Shown piece by piece: positions 8,258 through 15,984 of a stretch of 24,414 nt of DNA. Numbering within the stretch: the first letter of the stretch is position 1; the number at the start of each line of letters is the position of its first letter. A model generated the notes under the pieces. The model made no database searches. It was not told where the DNA came from and saw only the letters and a program-made list of their open reading frames with translations. The translations under genes and the position numbers were made by a program. Origin of the DNA: Bacteriovorax sp. UBA1852 (GTDB lineage: Bacteria > Bdellovibrionota > Bacteriovoracia > Bacteriovoracales > Bacteriovoracaceae); assembly GCA_002338505.1 (NCBI GenBank), contig DDIK01000202.1:1-24414 (forward strand), given 5' to 3'.

Positions 8258-8788
8258 TTATAATTCAAACTCCGTCTTAACACGAAGCTTTACCTTATCA
8301 GCTGCAGTGATTCCTTGAAATGAAGGTAAGGTCACAGCATAGTCAGTTAGTAAAATTTTGAAGTTTGATATCACTGATAACTTATTTCCAGATCTTTCAA
8401 TACTTGTATCTAGTAGTATTTCTTTCTTTATTCCATGAAAGTTTAAGGTAGCCTTTAACTTATTCATCTTCCCTGATATATCTACTTTTTGCTTTGGAAT
8501 AACAAGAGTGGCCAAAGGAAACTTATCAGTGTGAAGATACTTTTCTTTAAGATGCTCATCTCGAAGTTCAATACCAGAATCTAATTTGCTTAAGTCAACT
8601 TCTGCTCTACCACTTAGTATGTTATCAAGAAGCTCAAAACTAGTCTTTGTAAGTGGAGCATGCCCATTTGCTTTAATAAATGCCGGTTTTCCTGTTGCGC
8701 TAAAATTTGTCTCAGACTTAATCAGCTTCATGTTTGCTGCGATCGAAAGACTTAAAATATTCGTTATGACGATTAGTAGTTTTTTCAT
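8258..8788 (-). CDS. YceI-family periplasmic lipid-binding protein
   Basis: 176 residues from the chosen start. An ATG 24 bases further upstream (8812) is in frame but lies inside the preceding gene and adds a hydrophilic MVYHKGNI; the ATG at 8788 has AAAGGAAAT before it and gives a proper signal peptide (MKKLLIVITNILSLSIAANM). The mature part shows the YceI lipocalin-like pattern: SETNFSATGKPAFIKANGHA, GRAEVDLSKLDSGIELRDEH, KYLHTDKFPLATLVI, LKATLNFHGIKKEI and a terminal VKLRVKTEFEL. YceI proteins bind isoprenoid chains such as polyisoprenoid quinones in the periplasm. Here the gene lies between two haem-c genes, 10 bases after the di-haem lipoprotein, which fits a quinone-related or hydrophobic-ligand role in a periplasmic redox chain, though that is inferred. 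Confidence 0.85.
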   Translation of the reverse strand: MKKLLIVITNILSLSIAANMKLIKSETNFSATGKPAFIKANGHAPLTKTSFELLDNILSGRAEVDLSKLDSGIELRDEHLKEKYLHTDKFPLATLVIPKQKVDISGKMNKLKATLNFHGIKKEILLDTSIERSGNKLSVISNFKILLTDYAVTLPSFQGITAADKVKLRVKTEFEL

Positions 8789-8798
8789 TATATTTCCT

Positions 8799-9455
8799 TT
8801 ATGGTAAACCATTTTCTATCCATTCAATTAAAGCTTTAACTTCTTTTTCATTAAGTCTCTCAATATTTGACCAGACTGGTGGCATCGGTTCGTCAGGATC
8901 ATTAATAACCTCTAGCAAATAGCTATTGGCCACATCTTCAAAATTATTAAGGTAATCTACTCTTTGTTCAAAAAACTTTTGTCTTGTACTTAAGTCTAGA
9001 AAACTTGCTTGCCCATTTGGATTGTGACACTGAACACACTTAGGAAAGATGACGTTTTTAGAAAGAGACTCCCACGTTGGTGCGAGCTCTATTGGAGCAG
9101 GGGGATCTTCTCCATCATCATCTTCAAAAGGGGCTCCAGCGCTCACCCAGTCATTAAGAAGTGACTTAAGCTCATTATTTAATGCTGGTGCATTCTTTGG
9201 CATAGTCCCTTTGAGAACTGCTTCGAGAATTTTTTCTTTACCAGAAAAAACAACTTGGTAGTCACTATACCCAGCATGGCACTGGATACAATTTGGTTTT
9301 AAAACTCTTTCTTCGATATCACTAAATGTCGGAGTCACTGGCGATGGAGTATTTCTTTGTATTTGAGGTATGGGTGATTCTTTAAACTCAGTAGAATTAC
9401 CACAAGAAATAAAAAACATTAGAATTAGTATATAATTTAGAATTTTCATAATCAT
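8799..9455 (-). CDS. Di-haem cytochrome c lipoprotein
   Basis: 218 residues. The signal peptide ends FISC, giving a lipidated C18. There are two haem-c sites, CIQCH (56-60) and CVQCH (140-144). Each is followed about 25-50 residues later by a Met-Pro that could supply the distal ligand (TMPKNAP, M85; EPMPPV, M191), and each half ends in a helix (LKSLLNDWVSAGAPF; VKALIEWIENGLP). The protein is therefore a tandem duplication of one cytochrome-like unit, joined by an acidic and proline-rich linker (EDDDGEDPPAP, about 111-121). An AAGG six bases before the ATG supports this start. It resembles planctomycete-type cytochrome domains that sit on the periplasmic face of a membrane. It is the third gene of the operon, 20 bases after the YHS gene. 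Confidence 0.85.
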   Translation of the reverse strand: MIMKILNYILILMFFISCGNSTEFKESPIPQIQRNTPSPVTPTFSDIEERVLKPNCIQCHAGYSDYQVVFSGKEKILEAVLKGTMPKNAPALNNELKSLLNDWVSAGAPFEDDDGEDPPAPIELAPTWESLSKNVIFPKCVQCHNPNGQASFLDLSTRQKFFEQRVDYLNNFEDVANSYLLEVINDPDEPMPPVWSNIERLNEKEVKALIEWIENGLP

Positions 9456-9475
9456 CCCATACCTTAATAAAAGAA

Positions 9476-9979
9476 CTATAATCTTGGTTGCTCACCTGAA
9501 ATTTTCAACCATTCCTGATCCGCTAGTTTTGCATTCCCTTCAACATCACGATCAAAGAATCTCTTGGCTCGTTTATTTACAAAGAAGAACGAACGATTAC
9601 CCACAACAGTTGAATACTTGGTATTAATCTGTACCTGCTGTCCAACAACCATTGCACGAGCACACCATCCGCCATAAGTAGGTTCGTACTTATCGGGGTT
9701 CGTTAGGAATGTTTTCATATTAGCTTCATTCGTGAATAAATATTCAACACCCTCGTGCTCAAGAGAAAAACGATCTTCTCCCTCGAGAGCGCTACCTCCA
9801 GCCTCAGGAAAAGCTGATACGGGATCAAACCCTGGCGCATTTGGATTATTTTCAACACTTCCATTAACAAAACCTGTGCCCTGAGCGTTTAAGTTGTAAA
9901 CTGATACATTCCTGCCTTCTCCAGCAAATGTACTAAACGAAATTAGTGCAATTAAAAATACTGTAATTAAATTCTTCAT
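9476..9979 (-). CDS. Secreted YHS-domain protein
   Basis: 167 residues with a signal peptide (MKNLITVFLIALISFSTFAG). The YHS domain is complete: GFDPVSAF (50-57), FSLEHEGVEYLFTNEANMKT (71-90), FLTNPDKYEPTYGGWCARAM with C106 (91-110), then the C-terminal half found in exported YHS proteins (RSFFFVNKRAKRFFDRDVEG and LADQEWLKI). YHS domains are found in metal-handling proteins such as copper ATPases, and the exported single-domain form is often placed next to metal or redox genes; the conserved Cys and aromatic patch suggest metal binding, but this is not shown by the sequence. A strong AGGAG ribosome site precedes the start. It lies eight bases after the Spondin_N gene and is co-transcribed with it. 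Confidence 0.85.
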   Translation of the reverse strand: MKNLITVFLIALISFSTFAGEGRNVSVYNLNAQGTGFVNGSVENNPNAPGFDPVSAFPEAGGSALEGEDRFSLEHEGVEYLFTNEANMKTFLTNPDKYEPTYGGWCARAMVVGQQVQINTKYSTVVGNRSFFFVNKRAKRFFDRDVEGNAKLADQEWLKISGEQPRL

Positions 9980-9987
9980 TGTTTCTC

Positions 9988-10644
9988 CTATTTAATTCTT
10001 TTTATTGTTACTTTCGATACTTCTGAAGCAAAAGTATCTCTATTAGCTTCTAAATCACCAATTAACTGAACTCCTGGATGAGGACGAATAAAGCTATCTT
10101 CCGCTACTCCAGAGTTTGGGCTTGAACAAGGCGGGGCTGGGATGTCAGAGCAAGACTCTGTATTCAACTCGACGCCAGCATCATAAACATTTGTAAAGTA
10201 CGTCACAACTTGACCTCTCCTAAGTCTTAATGAAGCTGAATTTAATACTGAGATAGCATCATTTGTTCTTGCTAACATTGATACAATAGAGAGCTTTACG
10301 CGCTTACTGCTAGTCTCAATTCTAAGAGACTCTTTTTGACCTGGAAAAATAAGTCCTCTACCAACCTTAACGAAGTCGACGGATTTCTTTGACTTGAGCT
10401 CACTTACAATGGCTTGAGTTGTACCATCTTTTGCTAAAGCACCAAGCCCATCGCTAGCGGTCTCACCAACTCGGACAATTTTTGATCGAGATGAATGAAC
10501 AACGAGTAAAGAAGGTGTTAAAGGTTGCCCCGTAGTGAGGTTCTGAATAGTAATTTCATAGACGTTCTTATGACTAGTTTGAGCATGAGAAAACCCTAAG
10601 CTAAGCGACAGAGCGAATAAGCATAATGATAATCGTTTAAACAT
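9988..10644 (-). CDS. Secreted Spondin_N-domain protein
   Basis: 218 residues; signal peptide MFKRLSLCLFALSLSLGFSHA. The mature protein matches the bacterial Spondin_N (spondin-1 N-terminal) pattern: VYEITIQNLTTGQPLTPSLL, VGETASDGLGALAKDGTTQA, LSIVSMLARTNDAISVLNSA, a YFTNVYDAGVELNTESC segment and the closing IRPHPGVQLIGD. The fold is a membrane-C2-like beta sandwich that in the eukaryotic protein binds calcium; the bacterial role is not established. The Asp/Asn residues of TNDA and YDAGVELN are in the positions where metal could bind. CAGGAG lies eight bases before the ATG. It is the first gene of the six-gene minus-strand operon, so the operon promoter should lie in the 303-base gap upstream. 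Confidence 0.85.
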   Translation of the reverse strand: MFKRLSLCLFALSLSLGFSHAQTSHKNVYEITIQNLTTGQPLTPSLLVVHSSRSKIVRVGETASDGLGALAKDGTTQAIVSELKSKKSVDFVKVGRGLIFPGQKESLRIETSSKRVKLSIVSMLARTNDAISVLNSASLRLRRGQVVTYFTNVYDAGVELNTESCSDIPAPPCSSPNSGVAEDSFIRPHPGVQLIGDLEANRDTFASEVSKVTIKRIK

Positions 10645-10947
10645 TTAAGACTCCTGAAAAAGTAGATTCATTTCTACAGTTAGGAAGATAAGTGATATGT
10701 AACAACAAAAAAAATCACTTAATACTATGAGATATATAGCCAGGAGCTATACTAAATAAAATCTACTATTGCTTACAAAATATGGCAGTTTTTGAGAGAG
10801 CACTTTAAGCCACAAATGAAGCCAACAACCAGGAAACTCAGCTAAGCGACTGATTTTATTCATTATCGAGTTTTTTACTGCGAGTAAAGTTAAATTAAAC
10901 TATTCCCATGAGACAATTCTCTTAACAGGAAACAAAATAGGAATTAA
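10645..10947. other. Intergenic region with several dyads between divergent Spondin_N and propeller genes
   Basis: 303 bases with no gene that must hold two divergent promoters. It contains three exact inverted repeats: AAGTGAT (10690-10696) with ATCACTT (10714-10720), spanning an A8 tract (10707-10714); TATAGC (10735-10740) with GCTATA (10746-10751), loop of five; and TTTACT (10874-10879) with AGTAAA (10883-10888), loop of three. The first lies 46-76 bases before the Spondin_N start and is the best operator candidate for the six-gene operon. AGGA, five bases before the propeller ATG, is a usable ribosome site. No convincing -35/-10 pair or RNA gene was recognised. Confidence 0.4.
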
Positions 10948-12255
10948 ATGAACTTTTTAAGAAAAATAATTTATATCACACTTACGTTATCACTCATCAG
11001 TTGTGAGTCCCGTATAGATTTTGAAAACTTAGAGTTTTTAGAGAGTAACGATATAGATGATATAACTGATGTCGAGGAGCCAATTGAGAAGCTCGAATAT
11101 AGTTTTGCAGTTCCGGATAACTTCTATGGAGACTCTGCTCAGGTCTTTAAGTTTCAACTTACTAAAGTTGAATCAGATCGAGACTTAACAAAGTCCGACA
11201 TTAAACAAGTTAGTACTGGCAACTCAAAATGTGACACAATTCAACTGATAGATGCCTCAGAAGAAAACCCTCAAATAGAACTCACGGACTGTAATGGAAA
11301 TGGAAATTTAACACTGGAAATATCTCAAGCCAGATCATTACCAGTTCACATTGATAATTTAGCAGATGAACAACTCTCAGCTCCATTTGATGTAGTTAAT
11401 ACGGATGACTTTATTTATGTCTCTGATACAGGACGTGATGGAATTTTTTCAGTAAACAAGTCAACAGGAGAAACTCTCGAGATCTCTGGTCCAACACGTG
11501 GCACAGGAGAGAGCTTCTCTACCCCCACTGGCCTAGTCATCAATAAAAATGAAACTAAATTCTATGCGCTTGATAATGGAAAAAAGGCAGTCATAGAGAT
11601 CGATATTGCAACTGGAAACAGAACGGTGATATCAAGTAGCAATTTAGCAATCGGAACGGGTAACAACTTCAGCAACCCTACTCGTCTTATTTTAAATAAT
11701 GCCGAAGATAAAATTTATATATGTTCAAGAGGTGGTTCTAGAGAAATAGTTGAGGTCGATATATCTACTGGTAACAGAAAACGAATTTCGAGTAACTCAT
11801 TTGGAAATGGGGATGCTATCAACACACCATACGGCCTGGCGATTAACTCTGCAGATACAAAACTATACTTCATGGGTCGAAACAATAGAAATCTATATGA
11901 AGTAGATATTTCAAATGGAGACAGAACAGTGATCTCAGAAGGTAACAACCTATCACAAGGAGTTAAACTATCAACTCCACATGGTCTTATCTTAAGTGAT
12001 GATGAGACAAAATTCTTTATTAACGATCTAGGCATTGATGCTGTCGTAAGTATTGATAAAGCAACTGGAAACAGATCTGTACTCTCAAGAAACGCTGAAA
12101 AAGGAGAAGGTCCATTAATGGTGGCTCCACTGGGTATTGCAGTTAATGAAGATGAAACTAAAGCTTATCTCAATGACTCAGGCTCGAGCATCGATGGCAT
12201 CATTCAAGTTGATCTATCAACAGGAGACAGATCATTTTTAACTAAGAAGCACTAA
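10948..12255 (+). CDS. Lipoprotein with a six-bladed NHL/SMP-30-like beta-propeller
   Basis: 435 residues with a lipoprotein signal (SLISC, lipidated C19). After an acidic linker (about 20-50) and a small beta domain (about 50-140) come six repeats of 44-51 residues from about 145 to the end, each opening (T/A)P-GL-(I/L)(N/S), then a (N/D)ETK-(F/Y)Y(A/L)-D strand, then V-E(V/I)DI-TG(N/D)R---(I/L)S. This is the pattern of NHL or gluconolactonase-like propellers, giving six blades. No catalytic residues of gluconolactonase could be recognised, so a binding scaffold is as likely as an enzyme. The gene stands alone, divergent from the Spondin_N operon and followed 102 bases later by the M20 gene, with no evident terminator between. 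Confidence 0.85.
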   Translation: MNFLRKIIYITLTLSLISCESRIDFENLEFLESNDIDDITDVEEPIEKLEYSFAVPDNFYGDSAQVFKFQLTKVESDRDLTKSDIKQVSTGNSKCDTIQLIDASEENPQIELTDCNGNGNLTLEISQARSLPVHIDNLADEQLSAPFDVVNTDDFIYVSDTGRDGIFSVNKSTGETLEISGPTRGTGESFSTPTGLVINKNETKFYALDNGKKAVIEIDIATGNRTVISSSNLAIGTGNNFSNPTRLILNNAEDKIYICSRGGSREIVEVDISTGNRKRISSNSFGNGDAINTPYGLAINSADTKLYFMGRNNRNLYEVDISNGDRTVISEGNNLSQGVKLSTPHGLILSDDETKFFINDLGIDAVVSIDKATGNRSVLSRNAEKGEGPLMVAPLGIAVNEDETKAYLNDSGSSIDGIIQVDLSTGDRSFLTKKH

Positions 12256-12357
12256 TAGTCATAGCTCATAAACTCTTTTGATCCCTAACAAAGTCCTAAA
12301 GATATTGTGATGTGATACTAACGTTTATTTTCAATTTCTCTATGTTTCAATCTATAC

Positions 12358-13581
12358 ATGATAAAAGAATCTGTAAGAAAATCTAAAATACAAAAAGACA
12401 AGAAAAGAAGCTTTTCATATGATTTATTACCTGGTCCTTATAAAACTTTAAAAGAATTGGTTGAGATAAGTTCACAATCAAAGAATATTGAAGGCGTACA
12501 AAAGGCTCAAAACTTCTGCTCAGACATATTAGAAAAATTAGGTTTTAGAATTGAGCATATAATTAACCCAACAAATAAATCAGCAAAACTTCTCGTGGCA
12601 ACAAGAAAAGGACAAAGCAGTAAAACTATATCCTTTATTGGCCATACTGATACAGTTGGAAACCCCGAATCCTACCCCTTCTCATTAGACCTAGGTAACA
12701 ATAAAATATTAGGAGCAGGTATAGCGGATGACAAAGCTGGACTAGTATCTTGTTTTACAGCACTTGAAAGCTTTATAAGTAAGACTTGTCATCATCATCA
12801 TAATATAAGAGTTATAATTTCTCCAAATGAAGAAGTCGGCTCCCCAGGATTTCATAGAATATTTAAAAATCTAGGATATGTGTCTGATATTGTCCTAGGA
12901 CTAGAACCTGCAGATATATCAGGAAATATCATAAGCTCAAGAAGCGGAAATAGATGGTACAAACTAAGAATTAATGGAAGAAGTGCACATTCAGGAAGGT
13001 TTGGAGAGAGCCACATAAATGCATCTCACGAACTGGCCAATATTATCACAAAACTTAGTAGGTATAACAATGAGTTCAAAAAAATCAGAGTTAATGTAGG
13101 TTCAATTCAGACGCAATTCAAGACATTTAATACAATCTGTGGACAATCCGAAGCTAAAATAGACGTTAGATTCTCAAGTCTTGAGGATAGAGAATTCATT
13201 CACAGAAAGTTCTTAAATATATTAAATACTCCCGATCAAGAGTGTCCTTATACTGGAGATACAGTGAAGAGCTTTTACTCAATTGAAGATGACTGCCCTC
13301 CACTATCAAATACATCGAGAAATGAACATCTCTTAGAATCAATCAAAGAATCTATTCGTCTCATTGAAGGTAAAAAGATAGAATCAATACATTCTGGTGG
13401 TGCCGCAGACATTAACTACCTTATGAACGAATTTAATATTGGTGTCGACGGTCTAGGTCCTTCAGGAGGAAAACTACATACAACAAATGAGTATATTTGG
13501 GCTGACAGTCTCATCAATAGAGCAAAAGTTATACATCACACTCTTAATGCCTTGGAGAAAAACTATGAAAATGGACTTTAG
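12358..13581 (+). CDS. M20-family zinc hydrolase (ArgE/DapE/CPG2 type)
   Basis: 407 residues. All M20 landmarks are present: GHTDT (H96, D98), the bridging Asp in GIADDKAG (D124), the general-base and metal Glu pair in SPNEEVGSPG (E158, E159), GLEPAD (E183), the dimerisation domain opening with GRSAHSGRFGESHINASHEL (207-226), and the late metal His in KLHTTNEY (H374). The order and spacing match carboxypeptidase G2 and acetylornithine deacetylase relatives, which hydrolyse N-acyl or peptide bonds of amino acids. No signal peptide is seen. It overlaps the OlsB-like gene by 17 bases, which is why an amino-acid or N-acyl-ornithine substrate is suspected. Odd points: a CHHHHN run at 144-149 and no Shine-Dalgarno before the ATG; no better start exists. 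The true substrate cannot be decided from sequence. Confidence 0.85.
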   Translation: MIKESVRKSKIQKDKKRSFSYDLLPGPYKTLKELVEISSQSKNIEGVQKAQNFCSDILEKLGFRIEHIINPTNKSAKLLVATRKGQSSKTISFIGHTDTVGNPESYPFSLDLGNNKILGAGIADDKAGLVSCFTALESFISKTCHHHHNIRVIISPNEEVGSPGFHRIFKNLGYVSDIVLGLEPADISGNIISSRSGNRWYKLRINGRSAHSGRFGESHINASHELANIITKLSRYNNEFKKIRVNVGSIQTQFKTFNTICGQSEAKIDVRFSSLEDREFIHRKFLNILNTPDQECPYTGDTVKSFYSIEDDCPPLSNTSRNEHLLESIKESIRLIEGKKIESIHSGGAADINYLMNEFNIGVDGLGPSGGKLHTTNEYIWADSLINRAKVIHHTLNALEKNYENGL

Positions 13582-14425
13582 TTTAGAACTCCCTGAATTA
13601 CATATTGGTCAGGGGTGGAATACTAACTTTATACAAGAGCTCGAGATAAGAATCTCACCACGTTTTTTGGCATATAAACCAAATCTAGAAATTAACATTG
13701 AAACAAGTAATTATCGTCTTAAGACAGCAACAAGTATGGCGGAACTATTAGCGGTCTTCAAGCTTCGCTATGACAACTTTTTAGCAAAATCTGATGCTAA
13801 TAGAGAAATAAAATATGATGTCGATGAATACGATCATTTATGTGATCATCTAATCATTCAAGACAAGACTTCAGAAGAAATAGTCGGTACATATAGAATT
13901 TTTTGTTCAAAATTTATCACTTCTTTTTACTCTCAAGATGAATTTGAAATGTCAGAATTCATATCTCAAGATTGTGAAAAAATTGAACTTGGTAGAGCCT
14001 GTATAGAAGTTCATCATCGAAATGGAAATGTAATTGACCTCCTCTGGAAAGGTATCATGAACTACATGCAAAGAACGAACTCACGTTACCTCTTTGGCTG
14101 CACAAGTGTTTACTTTACTGAACCAGAAAAGGCCTTAAGCCTATACAGATTAATGGAACAAAAAGGATGGATATCACAAGAGTTCAATATTAAGCCAACT
14201 CTTAAACACAATATGAACCTTGAGTCCCTAACATGTAATGAACTCGACAATAGCGTTGCAATTAAAGATTATATTCCCCCTTTACTAAAGTCATATATCA
14301 CTGCAGGTGCAAAGATTCATGGATACCCAGCACTTGACAGAGAACTTGAGTGTGTTGATTTCTTAACGATACTAGATATATTTGAAATGAGTTCTATGTT
14401 TAAACGAAGATATATGAGGAGCTAA
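13565..14425 (+). CDS. olsB: OlsB-like ornithine N-acyltransferase (GNAT/hemolysin-type)
   Basis: 286 residues from the start chosen at 13565, where GGAG lies seven bases upstream; a longer reading from 13487 would add 26 residues lying inside the M20 frame. Residues about 50-200 follow the OlsB pattern: YRLKTATSMAELLAVFKLRY, DEYDHLCDHLII (87-98), VGTYRIF (107-113), FYSQDEFEMS (121-130), ELGRACI (141-147) and YLFGCTS (175-181). OlsB moves a 3-hydroxyacyl chain from acyl carrier protein to the alpha-amino group of ornithine, giving lyso-ornithine lipid at the membrane. The next gene, two bases downstream, encodes the PlsC-type enzyme needed for the second acylation. Relatives use glycine, serine or lysine, so the head group is not proven. 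The C-terminal 80 residues extend beyond the core. Confidence 0.75.
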   Translation: MKMDFSLELPELHIGQGWNTNFIQELEIRISPRFLAYKPNLEINIETSNYRLKTATSMAELLAVFKLRYDNFLAKSDANREIKYDVDEYDHLCDHLIIQDKTSEEIVGTYRIFCSKFITSFYSQDEFEMSEFISQDCEKIELGRACIEVHHRNGNVIDLLWKGIMNYMQRTNSRYLFGCTSVYFTEPEKALSLYRLMEQKGWISQEFNIKPTLKHNMNLESLTCNELDNSVAIKDYIPPLLKSYITAGAKIHGYPALDRELECVDFLTILDIFEMSSMFKRRYMRS

Positions 14426-14427
14426 AA

Positions 14428-15213
14428 ATGAAGAATATTCAAAGAGAAGTTCGGGCACTAATAAAAATGACTATCTTCATACTAAGTGCCACATCATATA
14501 TTCTCACAACATTACCATTTCTTCCTATCTTTTATATTAATGAGAACTTAGCAAGAAAAACAGTTAATAAAATATTACAATTCTACTGCAAATTTGCTCT
14601 ATGGTTCATGGGTATTGAAGTTGAAGATAATATTACACATCGTAATCAAGAAGGTCAGCTCTTTGTATGTAACCACTTAAGCTATATCGATGTTCTTATA
14701 CTCGGAGCGAAGACACCAACATGCTTTGTTACTTCTGTTGAAATCAAGAATACACCTTTTCTTGGACAACTCTGTATATTAGGTGGCTGTCTCTTTGTTG
14801 AGAGAAGAAATAAGAGAGGACTATCTACTGAGATAGAGGAAATAACTAAGGCGCTAAAGAGTGGTACAAATGTTACAATTTTCCCAGAAGCAACCAGTAC
14901 AAACGGTGATGAAGTTATTAGATTTAGAAGACCTCTTTTTCAATCCTCTATAGATGCAGGTTGTGAAGTTTCACCCATTACATTAAATTATTATGAAGTT
15001 GATCAAGAAAAGTTGTCCATTAAAAATAGAGATACTATTTTTTGGTACGATGACATGACTTTTATTGATCATCTTTGGAGGTTCTTTAAAACGAAGAATA
15101 CGCAAGCATCTCTTACTTATTCAACGGCGCTTAAAGATAATGACTTGATAAAGTTAGTCACAGACTCTCATCATATAGTTAAAAAAAACTACAAATCTCT
15201 TGCTTTAGTTTAA
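14428..15213 (+). CDS. PlsC-type acyltransferase, probably OlsA-like
   Basis: 261 residues. The N-terminal hydrophobic segment (about 12-37) should hold it in the inner membrane. The catalytic HxxxxD is NHLSYID (H83, D88); further acyltransferase blocks are FLGQLCILGGCLFVERRNKR (111-130), FPEATST (152-158, an Ala replacing the usual Gly of FPEGT) and VSPITLNY (181-188). The family acylates lysophosphatidate; the OlsA branch acylates lyso-ornithine lipid and sometimes does both. Its position two bases after the OlsB-like gene with a strong GAGGAG ribosome site supports the OlsA role. No further gene follows; the next gene is convergent 27 bases on. An ordinary 1-acylglycerol-3-phosphate acyltransferase remains possible. 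Confidence 0.85.
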   Translation: MKNIQREVRALIKMTIFILSATSYILTTLPFLPIFYINENLARKTVNKILQFYCKFALWFMGIEVEDNITHRNQEGQLFVCNHLSYIDVLILGAKTPTCFVTSVEIKNTPFLGQLCILGGCLFVERRNKRGLSTEIEEITKALKSGTNVTIFPEATSTNGDEVIRFRRPLFQSSIDAGCEVSPITLNYYEVDQEKLSIKNRDTIFWYDDMTFIDHLWRFFKTKNTQASLTYSTALKDNDLIKLVTDSHHIVKKNYKSLALV

Positions 15214-15240
15214 CTACTTACTTCTGACTATTTTAATTTA

Positions 15241-15984
15241 CTACAATATCTTTCTATAAATTATACAATTATCACTCAGACATGTTGCATTTAGACTATC
15301 TTGGGCATGAAACTCAATTAAACTTCCAGGCCCAAGAACCTTTTTATCAAACTTGATATTCCCTGTAATCAGAACATACTTAGACTCTTTAGTTTTCATA
15401 CTTATCTGATTCTTAAACTTTAATAGCGAGCCGACTATAATATCCTTTTCATTTTTCCAAATATCAACAAACTGGTAGCTATCTCTTTGCTTCCAAATGA
15501 TATTTGAGGCATGAATATTATAAGGTCGTTGCCCATTATCATATTCTTTACTAATGGGCTTAACAAGATAAGGACCATGATCAATTTCAACTAGAGCAAT
15601 ATTACTTTGTCCTCTTGCGGAAGTAATATGGGCCTCTCCAGCCGGCTGAGTCCAGTAAGAAGAATTTGGCATCCACATATTAGCGGCTTTCGGATCATCA
15701 TTATGTATAAGTCCATCAATAACAATTGCACGGTATGAAACGTTATGAATATGAGGCGGAGAAGAGAATCCATCAACAAATTTGGCCAAAAATCCAGTAG
15801 CAGGTTTTCCTTTACGATCGCCCCATAATGTCCCCGCTTGTGGACTCTTATCCCCTCTTGCAGGATTTAATTTTTCCCATTTAACATCTTCTACAGAGAT
15901 AACGTTAACGTTCTTACTCTTACTAACCTGAGCGCAGCTAATAAATGCTGTGCTAAGTAGTATTATTAGGCTCATATTTTTCAT
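15241..15984 (-). CDS. DUF4437-family cupin lipoprotein
   Basis: 247 residues. The signal peptide ends FISC (lipidated C17). The following sequence has the DUF4437/cupin pattern: VKWEKLNPARGDKSPQAGTL, ATGFLAKFVDGFSSPPHIHN (metal-binding H78 and H80), MWMPNSSYWTQPAGEAHITS with H119, and ALVEIDHGPYLVKP. Two cupin-like halves can be made out, the second weaker (about 155-240) and lacking the His pair. The lipid anchor puts it in the periplasm, unlike its two operon partners, which look cytoplasmic. It overlaps the SDR gene by four bases (ATGA), so the two are translationally coupled. The substrate is unknown; the His pair suggests bound Fe, Mn or Zn. Confidence 0.8.
   Translation of the reverse strand: MKNMSLIILLSTAFISCAQVSKSKNVNVISVEDVKWEKLNPARGDKSPQAGTLWGDRKGKPATGFLAKFVDGFSSPPHIHNVSYRAIVIDGLIHNDDPKAANMWMPNSSYWTQPAGEAHITSARGQSNIALVEIDHGPYLVKPISKEYDNGQRPYNIHASNIIWKQRDSYQFVDIWKNEKDIIVGSLLKFKNQISMKTKESKYVLITGNIKFDKKVLGPGSLIEFHAQDSLNATCLSDNCIIYRKIL

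Noticed and set aside
8789..8812. Earlier start for the YceI gene giving an extra MVYHKGNI
   Set aside because: It overlaps the preceding gene, lacks a ribosome site, and puts hydrophilic residues before a normal signal peptide; the ATG at 8788 has AAAGGAAAT before it.
10707..10714. A8 tract as a phase-variable promoter element
   Set aside because: Eight A residues in such AT-rich DNA is unremarkable, and no clear promoter spacing depends on it.
11380..12255. Recurring ACTGGAAACAGA-type words as a DNA repeat array
   Set aside because: They fall at the same place in each propeller blade (TGNR in the protein), so they reflect repeated protein blades, not a CRISPR or mobile repeat.
13487..13564. 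Longer N-terminus for the OlsB-like protein
   Set aside because: It lies wholly inside the M20 frame and adds nothing like the family start; the ATG at 13565 has a well-placed GGAG.
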